34,325 nucleotides of DNA from Bryobacteraceae bacterium. GTDB lineage: Bacteria > Acidobacteriota > Terriglobia > Bryobacterales > Bryobacteraceae. A program made the translations under genes and the position numbers. The notes below the pieces were generated by a model. The model saw nothing but the letters and a program-made list of their open reading frames with translations. It did not search any database and was not told the origin of the DNA. Numbering within the stretch: position 1 is the stretch's first letter; every line of letters starts with the position of its first letter. Below, one piece after another: positions 1 through 7,085 of the stretch. The stretch is taken from contig JAICJH010000069.1 in the NCBI GenBank assembly GCA_025928545.1, forward strand, positions 1-34,325. Direction: 5' to 3'.

Positions 1-147
1 CATTCAACTGATGAACTGGAAACTGCCATCTACAAATGGCTGGCAACCTGGAATGGCAAACCAACTCCGTTCGTCTGGAAGGCCTCTGCCGACGTCATTC
101 TCGACAAGGTTCGGCGGTGTAAAGAATTATCTAAGACAGGAAATTAG
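1..147 (+). CDS. IS630-family transposase, C-terminal end (partial at window edge)
   Basis: The frame starting at base 1 reads 48 codons without interruption to a TAG at 145-147. The translation contains IYKWLATWN, PFVWKASADVILDKV and a short basic tail ending KELSKTGN. This is the usual C-terminal end of IS630/Tc1-mariner-type DDE transposases, which close with a W-N-x-x-P-x-P-F-x-W-x-x-(S/T)-A-D-x-I-L pattern. Only the last part of the DDE domain is in the window, so no catalytic Asp or Glu can be checked, and whether the upstream part is intact is unknown. No clear terminal inverted repeat was seen in the roughly 80 bases after the stop. The family call is made from recognised residues, not from a search. 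Confidence 0.82.
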   Translation, partial: HSTDELETAIYKWLATWNGKPTPFVWKASADVILDKVRRCKELSKTGN

Positions 148-271
148 CACTCAGTATGCGTTTTTGAGTCTGTCCCGGTGCGCCGTGCCGCCTCGCGTTG
201 TTCGCCACCAGAGCCCTCCGCTCTACCTGCACCCGCAATTTAACATGCATTTTTCACAAGCCCCGGCCAAA

Positions 272-315
272 GGGGACATTTCTACTTTGCAGAGAGGGGG
301 ACATTTCTACTTTGC
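272..315 (+). repeat. Two direct repeats of a 19-bp unit upstream of receptor 1
   Basis: The unit ggggacatttctactttgc occurs at 272-290 and again, identical, at 297-315, giving a 25-bp period. It ends 21 bases before the -35 box of the receptor 1 promoter. A degenerate pair lies at the same place before receptor 2. Two readings are possible: binding sites for an activator placed just upstream of -35, or the end repeats of a lost insertion sequence (from memory, similar strings occur at termini of some IS21/IS481-type elements; not verified). The stretch 148-271 before it holds no gene that I can support. Confidence 0.75.
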
Positions 316-336
316 GTGACAATCAGGCCGGATGGA

Positions 337-365
337 TTGACTCCGGAAATCATTGGCTGTAAAAT
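337..365 (+). promoter_or_regulatory. Sigma-70-type promoter of receptor 1
   Basis: TTGACT at 337-342 and TAAAAT at 360-365 are separated by exactly 17 bases. The same arrangement with the same spacing is kept in front of receptor 2 (6980-7008), which supports it. It lies 90 bases before the ATG at 455. It also overlaps an in-frame TTG at 353, so that TTG is unlikely to be the start of translation. A 10-bp palindrome, atttcgaaat, covers 364-373 but is not kept in copy B. Confidence 0.72.
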
Positions 366-454
366 TTCGAAATCGTCAATCCGCCGCCCCCCTGGCGGAA
401 GGCTGGTCCTCAGCGCTGTGGTCCAAAGGGGTTCGAAAGGAAAAGGAACTATCC

Positions 455-3400
455 ATGTTGAGAATTCCGAAGTCCATAGTGGAGGCTGCCCTATTATCCG
501 TGCTCCTGATAGGGTACGCGCCGGAGGCCCTTGCCCAGGCGACCGCAACTATTCAGGGAAGGGTGCAGGACGCGCAGGGAGCGGTAGTTCCGGACGCTCA
601 GGTGACGCTCACCAGTCAAACCCGCGGTACCGTCTTCACGGGAAAATCGGCGTCTACGGGTGATTTTATTTTCCCGAATATTCCTGGCGATACCTACAAA
701 ATAAATGTGTCTTTGACCGGCTTCGCCAAAGTGGAGCGTAGCGGGATACTCGCAGTTGCCGGCGACCGGGTGGCCATTCCCCCTTTCACGCTCGAAATCG
801 GAAGTGTCACCGAGACGATTGAAGTTACGGGGGAGGCGCCACTGGTGCAGACGGCCACCGGCGAACGCTCCGCCATCGTGGAACAGCAAACCATTGAGAA
901 CATTCCGGTGTCGGGAACGTTTTTCGCCCAGATGGTCGCACTGACTCCGGGCGTGAATTCGTCGAGCTCCGGTAATCCGACGCGCGACGACAACACCGGC
1001 AACGTAGCCAGAACCAATTTCCAATTGGACGGCGTGACAACTATCAACACCGGTGGTAATCAGCCGGGCATCAGTCTGAATATGGATTCGATTGCCGAAG
1101 TCAAAGTGTTGACCAACTCCTATCAGGCGGAGTACGGGCGTTCGAGCGGCCTGCAGGTGGTGGGAGTTACAAAGAGCGGAACGGATCAGCTCCACGGATC
1201 GTTGCACGATATCGATCAGCATTCCGGCTGGAATTCCAACTCATGGGCCAACAGAGGCAATGGCGTGGCCAGACCATATTCGCTCACCAGGTTTTGGGGC
1301 GGCACGCTCGGCGGGCCCGTCGGCAAGCCCGGCCGCCCCGGGCACAAGGCGTTCTGGTTTATATCGGAGGAGGTGCAGCCCTCCAGCACCGGCGGAGGCG
1401 TGAGCTTCTTCCGCGTGCCCACAGCCCTTGAAAGGCAGGGTAACTTTTCGCAGTCCACGGACAACAACGGGAAGCTGTTCAACACCATCGCCGACGCGTC
1501 CACGAACCTGCCCTGTACCGCGACCAACACGGCCGGCTGCTTCTCCTCCGGTGGCGTGCTTGGCGTAATTCCCCCGTCCCGGTTGTACGGGGTCGGATTG
1601 GCCATTCTGGACCGTTACCCCGCAGCCAATGTGAACGGCCTGAACTTCAATCTGTCGACAACAAGGCCCCGGGAGACGCACACGAATTTTCAGAGTGTGA
1701 TGCGCGGCGACTGGAACGCGTCGGAGAAGCTCCGCATCAGCGGCAAGTATTCCGGACAGAATGCGACCATCGTGCCGACATCCGGATCGATTCCGGGCTT
1801 TAACGACACCATCGTCGAGTTTCCGGCGCTCATTGTGCCATCTCTGACGGTCGTCTACACCTTCAGTCCCACTCTGATCTTCGAAGGCACCTTAGGCTAC
1901 ACGCGCGGTAACCAGACGGGCGCTGAACCGATCAGTCCCGCAGCCAACCGCTGCAATATACCGGGCTCCCCTCTCTGCAATTTTCCGTACCTGTACCCGA
2001 ATGCACTGAAAGTCCCACCGGGTTCTTTCGAAGAAAAAGTGCTGCTGGGCGAGAATGCGCCCTATTACAAAAACGGCTACCTTCTGCTGCAACCGCAATA
2101 CTCGTGGGGCAGCCGAATCTCGGGCGCTCCGCCGAACACTCCTTACCCCGGGTTTATCTGCTGGCAGTACACCATCGATACGAACCTCGCACTGACGAAG
2201 ATCTGGGGCAAGCATACGATCAAGGGCGGCTTCTCGTCGCAGGACAGCATGAAGGTTCAGAACCTCGGAACGCAGGGCAACGGGGTGCTGCCGATCGAGG
2301 GCTCTCTCAACTTCGGTAATTCCACCAACAACCCGCTCGACACCGGCTTTGGCTACTCCAACGCCGCCCTCGGTATTTACCAGTCGTACGCGCAGCAGAG
2401 CGCACTGTTAGAAGGCCGATACGTTTATCACAACAATGACTTCTATATTCAGGATAACTGGAAAGTTTCGAGGAAACTAACGCTCGACATGGGGTTGAGG
2501 TTCGTCCATAACGGGCCGCAATATGATTCACGAGCGCAGTTGTCGAATTTCTTTCCCGAGAAGTGGCAGGCCAGTCAGGCGCCGCAGCTATTCCAGCCGG
2601 GCTGCGCGGTGGCCAACCAGAATCCGTGCGCCGCCGCGAATCGCGTGGCCATTAACCCGGTTACGGGAGCCTCCCTCGGGGTGGGGACATCCTCTATCAT
2701 CGGCAACGTCGTTCCCAACACCGGCAATTCCCTTAACGGGATCGTTGTGGCGGGCAAGGGCATCGATAAAGCCAACTACGCCGAGCCTTTCCTCGTGTTT
2801 GGCCCGCGCATCGGAGGCGCCTACGCACTTACGCAGAAAATTGTGCTCCGCGGCGCGTTTGGTCTGTTTTACGACCGCCCGCAGGGCGATGCCATTTACT
2901 ACCAGATCGGCAATCCGCCCTTCAATTCGCAGGGAACGGTTTACAACTCAACACTGGCGGCCGTCGCGGCCGGCACTGCGACCGCTTACCAGGCGCCGCC
3001 GCAAATGCTCCTCTATAACTACAATGCGGATGTTCCGGCTTCGTTCCAGTTCAACTTCGGGTCGCAGTTTGTGTTGCCGTGGTCATCGCTGGTGGACGTC
3101 TCGTATGTGCAGTCTTATAACTACAACACGGTCGCCTGGGGCACTATCGCAACTCCTGGCGGTTACAGCCCGCTGGACCTGAACGCTCCGGACCTGGGCG
3201 CCGCGTATCTCTCTCAGAATCAGGATAAGACCCTGGGAACCAGCACGATTCCCGGCGCGACCGCGGTCACCACGAATCTGATGCGTCCTTATCGCGGATA
3301 TGGCGCCATCTACGATACATGGCCGCGGTACAACGATCTCTACTCGTCGATTCAGGCCTCGTACAAACGGCAGTACAGGAATGGCATTTCGGGCGGGTTC

Positions 3401-4165
3401 AATTACGCACTGGGGTTGCGAAACAGTGGGAACATGATCCAGCAGCCCATCATGCAGCACGATTCGAACGGAGCCGTCTCGTTCAGTCCCGTCTACACCG
3501 CGAACAGCAGCGTGATCAACAACGTCGGTTTCCGGCGCCACACCGTCAAGGGATTTCTTGTATATGAGGTTCCCGAGGTCAAAGGACTTCCGAAAGCCGC
3601 TGGCTTCCTCGTCAACGGATATCAGCTTTCGGTGGTCTATACCGGCGGCACCGGGTCAATTTTCGACACCACCTACACGTACGCTTCGAATGGCGCGAAC
3701 GTGAACCTGACAGGTTCGCCCAACTATGTCGCGCGCGTCAAAATCGCGAGCAATCCCGGATCGGGCTGCGGGTCGAGTCAATATGCCCAGATCAATGCCG
3801 GTGCGTTCAGTGGACCGACCTACAACAGTACCGGGAACGAGTCGGGCTCCGCTGTCTTCAACAACTGCTTCAGCAACATATTCGACCTGGCGCTCCAGAG
3901 GACGTTCAAGGTATTCTCCGAAAAGCGACGGCTCAACATTCGTGTGGATGCGTTCAACGTGTTTAATACCACGGTAATCAGTTCGCTCAACTCAAGCATG
4001 CAGCTCGCCAGCCCAACTGCGGCGTCGACGATCACGAACAACCAATTCAATGCCGACGGTACCCTGAACGTAGCGCGTCTGACACCTCAGACCGCAGGTT
4101 TCGGAGCGGCCACCGCCGCTCTGCCGATGCGATCGATGCAGGCCACACTCCGATTCACGTTCTAG
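455..4165 (+). CDS. TonB-dependent receptor with carboxypeptidase-regulatory-like N-terminus (receptor 1)
   Basis: A 1,236-residue outer-membrane receptor of the Oar-like type common in Acidobacteriota. Residues 1-27 are a Sec signal peptide with a likely cut after ALA. About 29-110 is a carboxypeptidase-regulatory-like beta-sandwich (TIQGRVQDAQGAVVPDAQV, then GDFIFPNIPGDTY). About 125-260 is the plug (GTFFAQMVALTPGV, QLDGV, EYGRSSGLQVVGVTKSGT). The rest is a large beta-barrel ending LRFTF, with the terminal Phe expected for outer-membrane assembly. I chose ATG 455 because an AAAAGGA site lies 7 bases upstream and the signal peptide begins there. The in-frame TTG at 353 lies inside the promoter. 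Such receptors import large ligands using TonB energy; the ligand here cannot be read from sequence. No SusD-like partner gene is present. Receptor 2 is its close paralogue. Confidence 0.93.
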   Translation: MLRIPKSIVEAALLSVLLIGYAPEALAQATATIQGRVQDAQGAVVPDAQVTLTSQTRGTVFTGKSASTGDFIFPNIPGDTYKINVSLTGFAKVERSGILAVAGDRVAIPPFTLEIGSVTETIEVTGEAPLVQTATGERSAIVEQQTIENIPVSGTFFAQMVALTPGVNSSSSGNPTRDDNTGNVARTNFQLDGVTTINTGGNQPGISLNMDSIAEVKVLTNSYQAEYGRSSGLQVVGVTKSGTDQLHGSLHDIDQHSGWNSNSWANRGNGVARPYSLTRFWGGTLGGPVGKPGRPGHKAFWFISEEVQPSSTGGGVSFFRVPTALERQGNFSQSTDNNGKLFNTIADASTNLPCTATNTAGCFSSGGVLGVIPPSRLYGVGLAILDRYPAANVNGLNFNLSTTRPRETHTNFQSVMRGDWNASEKLRISGKYSGQNATIVPTSGSIPGFNDTIVEFPALIVPSLTVVYTFSPTLIFEGTLGYTRGNQTGAEPISPAANRCNIPGSPLCNFPYLYPNALKVPPGSFEEKVLLGENAPYYKNGYLLLQPQYSWGSRISGAPPNTPYPGFICWQYTIDTNLALTKIWGKHTIKGGFSSQDSMKVQNLGTQGNGVLPIEGSLNFGNSTNNPLDTGFGYSNAALGIYQSYAQQSALLEGRYVYHNNDFYIQDNWKVSRKLTLDMGLRFVHNGPQYDSRAQLSNFFPEKWQASQAPQLFQPGCAVANQNPCAAANRVAINPVTGASLGVGTSSIIGNVVPNTGNSLNGIVVAGKGIDKANYAEPFLVFGPRIGGAYALTQKIVLRGAFGLFYDRPQGDAIYYQIGNPPFNSQGTVYNSTLAAVAAGTATAYQAPPQMLLYNYNADVPASFQFNFGSQFVLPWSSLVDVSYVQSYNYNTVAWGTIATPGGYSPLDLNAPDLGAAYLSQNQDKTLGTSTIPGATAVTTNLMRPYRGYGAIYDTWPRYNDLYSSIQASYKRQYRNGISGGFNYALGLRNSGNMIQQPIMQHDSNGAVSFSPVYTANSSVINNVGFRRHTVKGFLVYEVPEVKGLPKAAGFLVNGYQLSVVYTGGTGSIFDTTYTYASNGANVNLTGSPNYVARVKIASNPGSGCGSSQYAQINAGAFSGPTYNSTGNESGSAVFNNCFSNIFDLALQRTFKVFSEKRRLNIRVDAFNVFNTTVISSLNSSMQLASPTAASTITNNQFNADGTLNVARLTPQTAGFGAATAALPMRSMQATLRFTF

Positions 4166-4278
4166 ACCCGGGAAGGGAATTATGCAACTGAGGGCGGTGC
4201 TCGCAACCGTGAACTGCTATCTTCCGGGGTGTCGGGCATGTTGGGCAGCTTGACAGGGTGGCTCCGAGGTCATCTTGC

Positions 4279-4308
4279 TTGCGCGCGATTGAGGTCTACA
4301 TGTATAAT
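4279..4308 (+). promoter_or_regulatory. Promoter of the NHL-propeller gene
   Basis: TTGCGC at 4279-4284 and a perfect TATAAT at 4303-4308 are 18 bases apart, placing the start of the next gene (4378) about 70 bases downstream. The -10 box is perfect and the -35 box is only partial. Confidence 0.5.
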
Positions 4309-4377
4309 CCTTCGGTGACGTCGCCGCAGGTCGCCGCGGTGGACTGAATTGTTTGGTAGATTAAGAGGCCCACAAAA

Positions 4378-5859
4378 ATGAACGCACGTATTCTCGTCCG
4401 GGCAGGCTCAGTCGCGCTCGGCTCTCTCGTTTTGGCATGGTTAGGATTTTCACAGGAACAGGCGCCAACTTCAGGTAAAGTCGGCTCACTGGAATGGCGT
4501 TTGGTGGGGGGCCCTGGCGATCCCGCTGGTGGACGCGGCGCCGGTCCGGGGGGCTTTCCTGGCGGTGGTGGCGGCGGGCGTGCCGGTGGACGCGGTGCCA
4601 GCGGCGGGCGCGGCGGTGGTGGCGGCTTCCCGGGTGGTGGCGGACGCGGTGGCGCGCAACTGCAGGCGTGCACTCAGGACGCGGCAAAGATCTGTCCAGG
4701 CGTACCCGCCGGCGGCCCGACGAATGCCTGCCTCATGGCAAACGTAGCGGCCGTGTCCAGCGCATGCAAGGCCGACATTCAGGCGAATCCGCTGGAGCCC
4801 GGCGATACGCCTTCGTGCTATCGTTCGCCGATTTGCGGCAATCGCGCTACTGGTGCCGTCGGCGGTGGTAAGGGTAAGGTCATCTGGACGCCCACATTAA
4901 CTTATACGCCGAGTCAGCCATACAAGGATCTGATTAAAGGCACTGGCGGCATGGTGTCGGTGGCGATCGATTCAAAAGACAACGTCTGGGGTCTGCAGCG
5001 CAACCCCGCGGGCCAGCCGCAGTTGTTCAAGTTCAGCCCGGACGGCAAACTTCTGCTCACAGTCGGCGAGGACGTGATCACCCACCACGTCAAGGCCCAC
5101 GGCATGAAGGTGGACGCCAACGATAACGTCTGGATTTGCGATGAGGCCGCGGGTACAGTAAAGGAGATCAGTCCCGACGGGAAGCTCCTCAAAACGCTGG
5201 GCGAAAGAGGGCACCGCGGCGATTGGGACGAGGCCAAGGGACAACGGCTTCTTTGGGAGCCTGTGATGGTTGACTTCCTGCCCAATGGCGACATGTTCAT
5301 CTTCGAAGGTCACGCCAATGAAAGCCCCAATGATGTGGACGGGCCGGATGAGACCAACCACGTCGGCGTGGCTCGCGTGATTCACCTCGATAAGAACCAG
5401 AAGTTCATCAACCAGATCTACGGCAATGCCGGCGGCCCGGGCAAATTCGACAGTGCCCACGGCAGCGCGGTGGATCCGCAGACTGGCATCGTCTGGGTCG
5501 GTGACCGTGAGCAATACCGCATTGTGCAGTACACTTCGGACGGTCGGTTTATCCGCACGATCCAAATGAAGAATCTGGTCTGCTCGATCTACTTTGACCG
5601 GTTTGGCGGGGTGTGGTCGGGAACCGGACTCGATGGCCAACTTTCAAAGCTCGACCGCAATGGCAATGTGATCGGAATCATGGGTATTCAGGGCAACGGC
5701 GATGGCACCTGGGGCGAATCCAGCTATCTGACGATGGATTCGAAGGGGAACATTTTCTCCGGCGATACGACTCGCGGCCGAATCACAAAGTGGACACCGT
5801 CGAAGGAAGTGTTCATGGCAGCGGCGGAAGCGCCGGCAGCAGGCGCACCAGCTCGCTGA
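4378..5859 (+). CDS. Exported NHL-repeat beta-propeller protein with Gly-rich and Cys-rich (GLG1-like) N-terminal segments
   Basis: 493 residues. A hydrophobic signal (about 10-27, ending FSQ) directs export. Residues 44-93 are a Gly/Arg-rich tract with GGRG, GGFPGGGG and GGRGG units. Residues 96-135 carry C98, C106, C118 and C130 in a C-x7-C-x11-C-x11-C layout with KICPG, ACL and SAC, resembling the Cys-rich repeat of GLG1-type proteins; C147 and C153 follow. From about 185 to 480 are repeated blades of the type A-I-D-S-K-D-N-V-W and D-x-x-G-N, typical of NHL/SMP30-like propellers, for example DANDNVWICDEA, DPQTGIVWVGDREQ and DSKGNIFSGD. Propellers of this type bind ligands or act as lyases or lactonases, and the reaction here is unknown. 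An AAGAGG ribosome site precedes the ATG. The gene has its own promoter and a strong terminator, so it is probably transcribed alone. Confidence 0.85.
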   Translation: MNARILVRAGSVALGSLVLAWLGFSQEQAPTSGKVGSLEWRLVGGPGDPAGGRGAGPGGFPGGGGGGRAGGRGASGGRGGGGGFPGGGGRGGAQLQACTQDAAKICPGVPAGGPTNACLMANVAAVSSACKADIQANPLEPGDTPSCYRSPICGNRATGAVGGGKGKVIWTPTLTYTPSQPYKDLIKGTGGMVSVAIDSKDNVWGLQRNPAGQPQLFKFSPDGKLLLTVGEDVITHHVKAHGMKVDANDNVWICDEAAGTVKEISPDGKLLKTLGERGHRGDWDEAKGQRLLWEPVMVDFLPNGDMFIFEGHANESPNDVDGPDETNHVGVARVIHLDKNQKFINQIYGNAGGPGKFDSAHGSAVDPQTGIVWVGDREQYRIVQYTSDGRFIRTIQMKNLVCSIYFDRFGGVWSGTGLDGQLSKLDRNGNVIGIMGIQGNGDGTWGESSYLTMDSKGNIFSGDTTRGRITKWTPSKEVFMAAAEAPAAGAPAR

Positions 5860-5881
5860 TGTTTTGGCATCATCAAAAGAG

Positions 5882-5914
5882 AAAAGGGGGAAGCCTCACA
5901 GCTTCCCCCTTTTT
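5882..5914 (+). terminator. Intrinsic terminator after the NHL-propeller gene
   Basis: A perfect 13-bp stem, 5882-5894 pairing with 5901-5913, with loop ctcaca, is followed by a T-rich run (ttttcgtttttt). It begins 23 bases after the stop codon. The A-run on the left arm would also allow some action in the opposite direction. It is the clearest terminator in the window. Confidence 0.9.
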
Positions 5915-6013
5915 CGTTTTTTGGGGTTTGATCGCTCAATTCCGGCCATCCGTGTCTTTTATCAAGGGCAACCGTATGGTAGATTAATACGAATTACAAA
6001 GGAGTTTCACCCA

Positions 6014-6604
6014 ATGGTTCTTCGAAATCTTGCGCTTTATGCTTTGTTGTGCCTCCCGGTTATGGCTCAGGCAACTAACCCATTGGTGGGAGCCTGGGAA
6101 AGAATTTCACTGATGCGCGGAACGACAGAAGGCCAGCCGCCGGCAGCACCGGAGTTTCTCATCATCAGTGCCGACGGTTATTATTGCGAATCGGAACTGC
6201 CCGACGGTCGCGACAAAGTGAGTAAGCCGCTCGACCAGATGACGAAAGAAGAACTGGTGGCTCGCTATAGCCGAACGGCGGCTTCCTGGGGAACCTACAC
6301 AATTGCGGGCAATGTGTTGAACCGCAGGCACATTATGGATCTCAATCCGAGTGCAGAGGGTTCTGATCAGACGCGCAATTTTCATTTTGAGGGAGATATT
6401 CTCGTTCTGACGGCTGGCGGACCAGGCGACGCACCTGCCGGCGGACGTGGTGGCAGCGGACGCGGTGGCGGACCCTTTGCCGGCGGTGGACGCGGTGGCA
6501 GCGGCGGCGGATTCCAGGCCGGTGCGCGCGGCGGCAGCGGCGGTGCGGGGCGGGGCGGCGGTGGTGGCGCACTTGTGGTGCGATTTAAGCGAATGAAGCA
6601 ATAA
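6014..6604 (+). CDS. Small exported lipocalin-like protein with a Gly/Arg-rich insert
   Basis: 196 residues. Residues 1-20 are a Sec signal peptide (ALYALLCLPVMAQA). The mature part begins NPLVGAWERISL and continues with FLIISADGYY, SWGTYTIAGN and FHFEGDILVLT. This resembles the lipocalin-like domain found in many exported bacterial proteins, which open with LVGTWxL and close with a LxWxR-type strand. Residues 135-186 are a long Gly/Arg/Ser tract (GGRGGSGRGGG and similar) placed exactly where the last two strands should be joined by a short turn; the final strand is LVVRFKRMK. The start is ATG 6014, with AAAGGAG ending 9 bases upstream. The open frame extends further upstream but that part crosses the previous terminator. 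The ligand is unknown. Confidence 0.78.
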   Translation: MVLRNLALYALLCLPVMAQATNPLVGAWERISLMRGTTEGQPPAAPEFLIISADGYYCESELPDGRDKVSKPLDQMTKEELVARYSRTAASWGTYTIAGNVLNRRHIMDLNPSAEGSDQTRNFHFEGDILVLTAGGPGDAPAGGRGGSGRGGGPFAGGGRGGSGGGFQAGARGGSGGAGRGGGGGALVVRFKRMKQ

Positions 6605-6917
6605 GCGGAATCGATGAGATAGTTTGTGATTTCTCGGCATAGGCCGGGTGCAGACCGGTCGGTACTTATTCTCCGATAGTCTTATCCGGCCCTCGATTCT
6701 CAGGCGGCGCATCTGTCCCACGATCAGTCGCAGTTCTATCTGCACGATCTTGTCAATCGGCAGCCTCAGAACTTCGGCCACTTGTTGTCATTGGACGCTG
6801 CTCTCTTTCTTCACTTCGGCACGCAGCATTATCCGCGTATCGCGCATCTGTATGCGCGATTGCGGCCTCTCACACGCACACGCCGCTTTACGTGCATTTC
6901 CTAAAGCCCGATTCAAA
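6605..6917. other. Intergenic stretch with no supported gene
   Basis: About 270 bases after the lipocalin-like gene show no convincing coding frame. Short open frames exist on both strands but each is interrupted and lacks a ribosome site. The right edge (from about 6875) begins the second copy of the duplicated block. A decayed gene cannot be excluded. Confidence 0.55.
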
Positions 6918-6958
6918 GGGGACATTTCTTTGCCCGCAGAGGTACGTTTTTACTTTGC
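6918..6958 (+). repeat. Degenerate direct-repeat pair upstream of receptor 2
   Basis: The left unit at 6918-6933 reads ggggacatttctttgc, which is the 19-bp unit of copy A minus three bases. The right unit at 6941-6958 reads ggtacgtttttactttgc. The spacing from the right unit to the -35 box is similar to copy A (21 bases in each). Confidence 0.6.
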
Positions 6959-6979
6959 CTTCCTGTCAATTCCGGGGGA

Positions 6980-7008
6980 TTGACTCCGGTAATCATTGGC
7001 AGTAAACT
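6980..7008 (+). promoter_or_regulatory. Sigma-70-type promoter of receptor 2
   Basis: TTGACT at 6980-6985 and TAAACT at 7003-7008 are 17 bases apart, matching the receptor 1 promoter base for base in the -35 box and nearly so in the spacer. Translation starts at 7086, 77 bases further on. An in-frame TTG at 6996 lies within the spacer and is rejected as a start. Confidence 0.7.
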
Positions 7009-7085
7009 TCCCGGAACGCCTGTTTGTCGCGGGCGTCGGCGTTTATTATCAAAAATGCCGTGTGGACGGAAGAGGGGAACCATTC

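Larger units (their letters stand above)
225..4165 (+). repeat. Segmental duplication, copy A (leader plus receptor 1)
   Basis: This block is matched by a second block at about 6875-10796. The match starts upstream of the gene: both copies have a GC-rich stretch followed by a GCATTT run, then AAAGGGGACATTTCT, then a GGATTGACTCCGG promoter, then the receptor gene. After the two stop codons the sequences no longer align by eye. The edges are approximate and identity was not computed. Much of the DNA and most residues agree, with many substitutions spread along the length, so the duplication is not recent. Confidence 0.8.

Noticed and set aside
272..315. CRISPR-like repeat
   Set aside because: There are only two copies with 6 bases between them, no array and no cas genes.
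353..454. Longer N-terminus of receptor 1 from TTG 353
   Set aside because: It overlaps the promoter, has no ribosome site, and would bury the signal peptide 34 residues inside the protein. The same applies to TTG 6996 for receptor 2.
4357..4362. tagatt as a -10 box of the NHL-propeller gene
   Set aside because: It overlaps the ribosome site (AAGAGG) of the gene; the TATAAT at 4303-4308 is better placed.
4296..4673. Proline-rich minus-strand frame
   Set aside because: It is the reverse of the Gly-rich tract of the NHL-propeller gene; poly-Pro arises from reading GGN codons backwards.
6605..6880. Decayed gene between the lipocalin-like gene and copy B
   Set aside because: Short frames on both strands look loosely protein-like but are interrupted and matched nothing that I recognise, so no gene is claimed.
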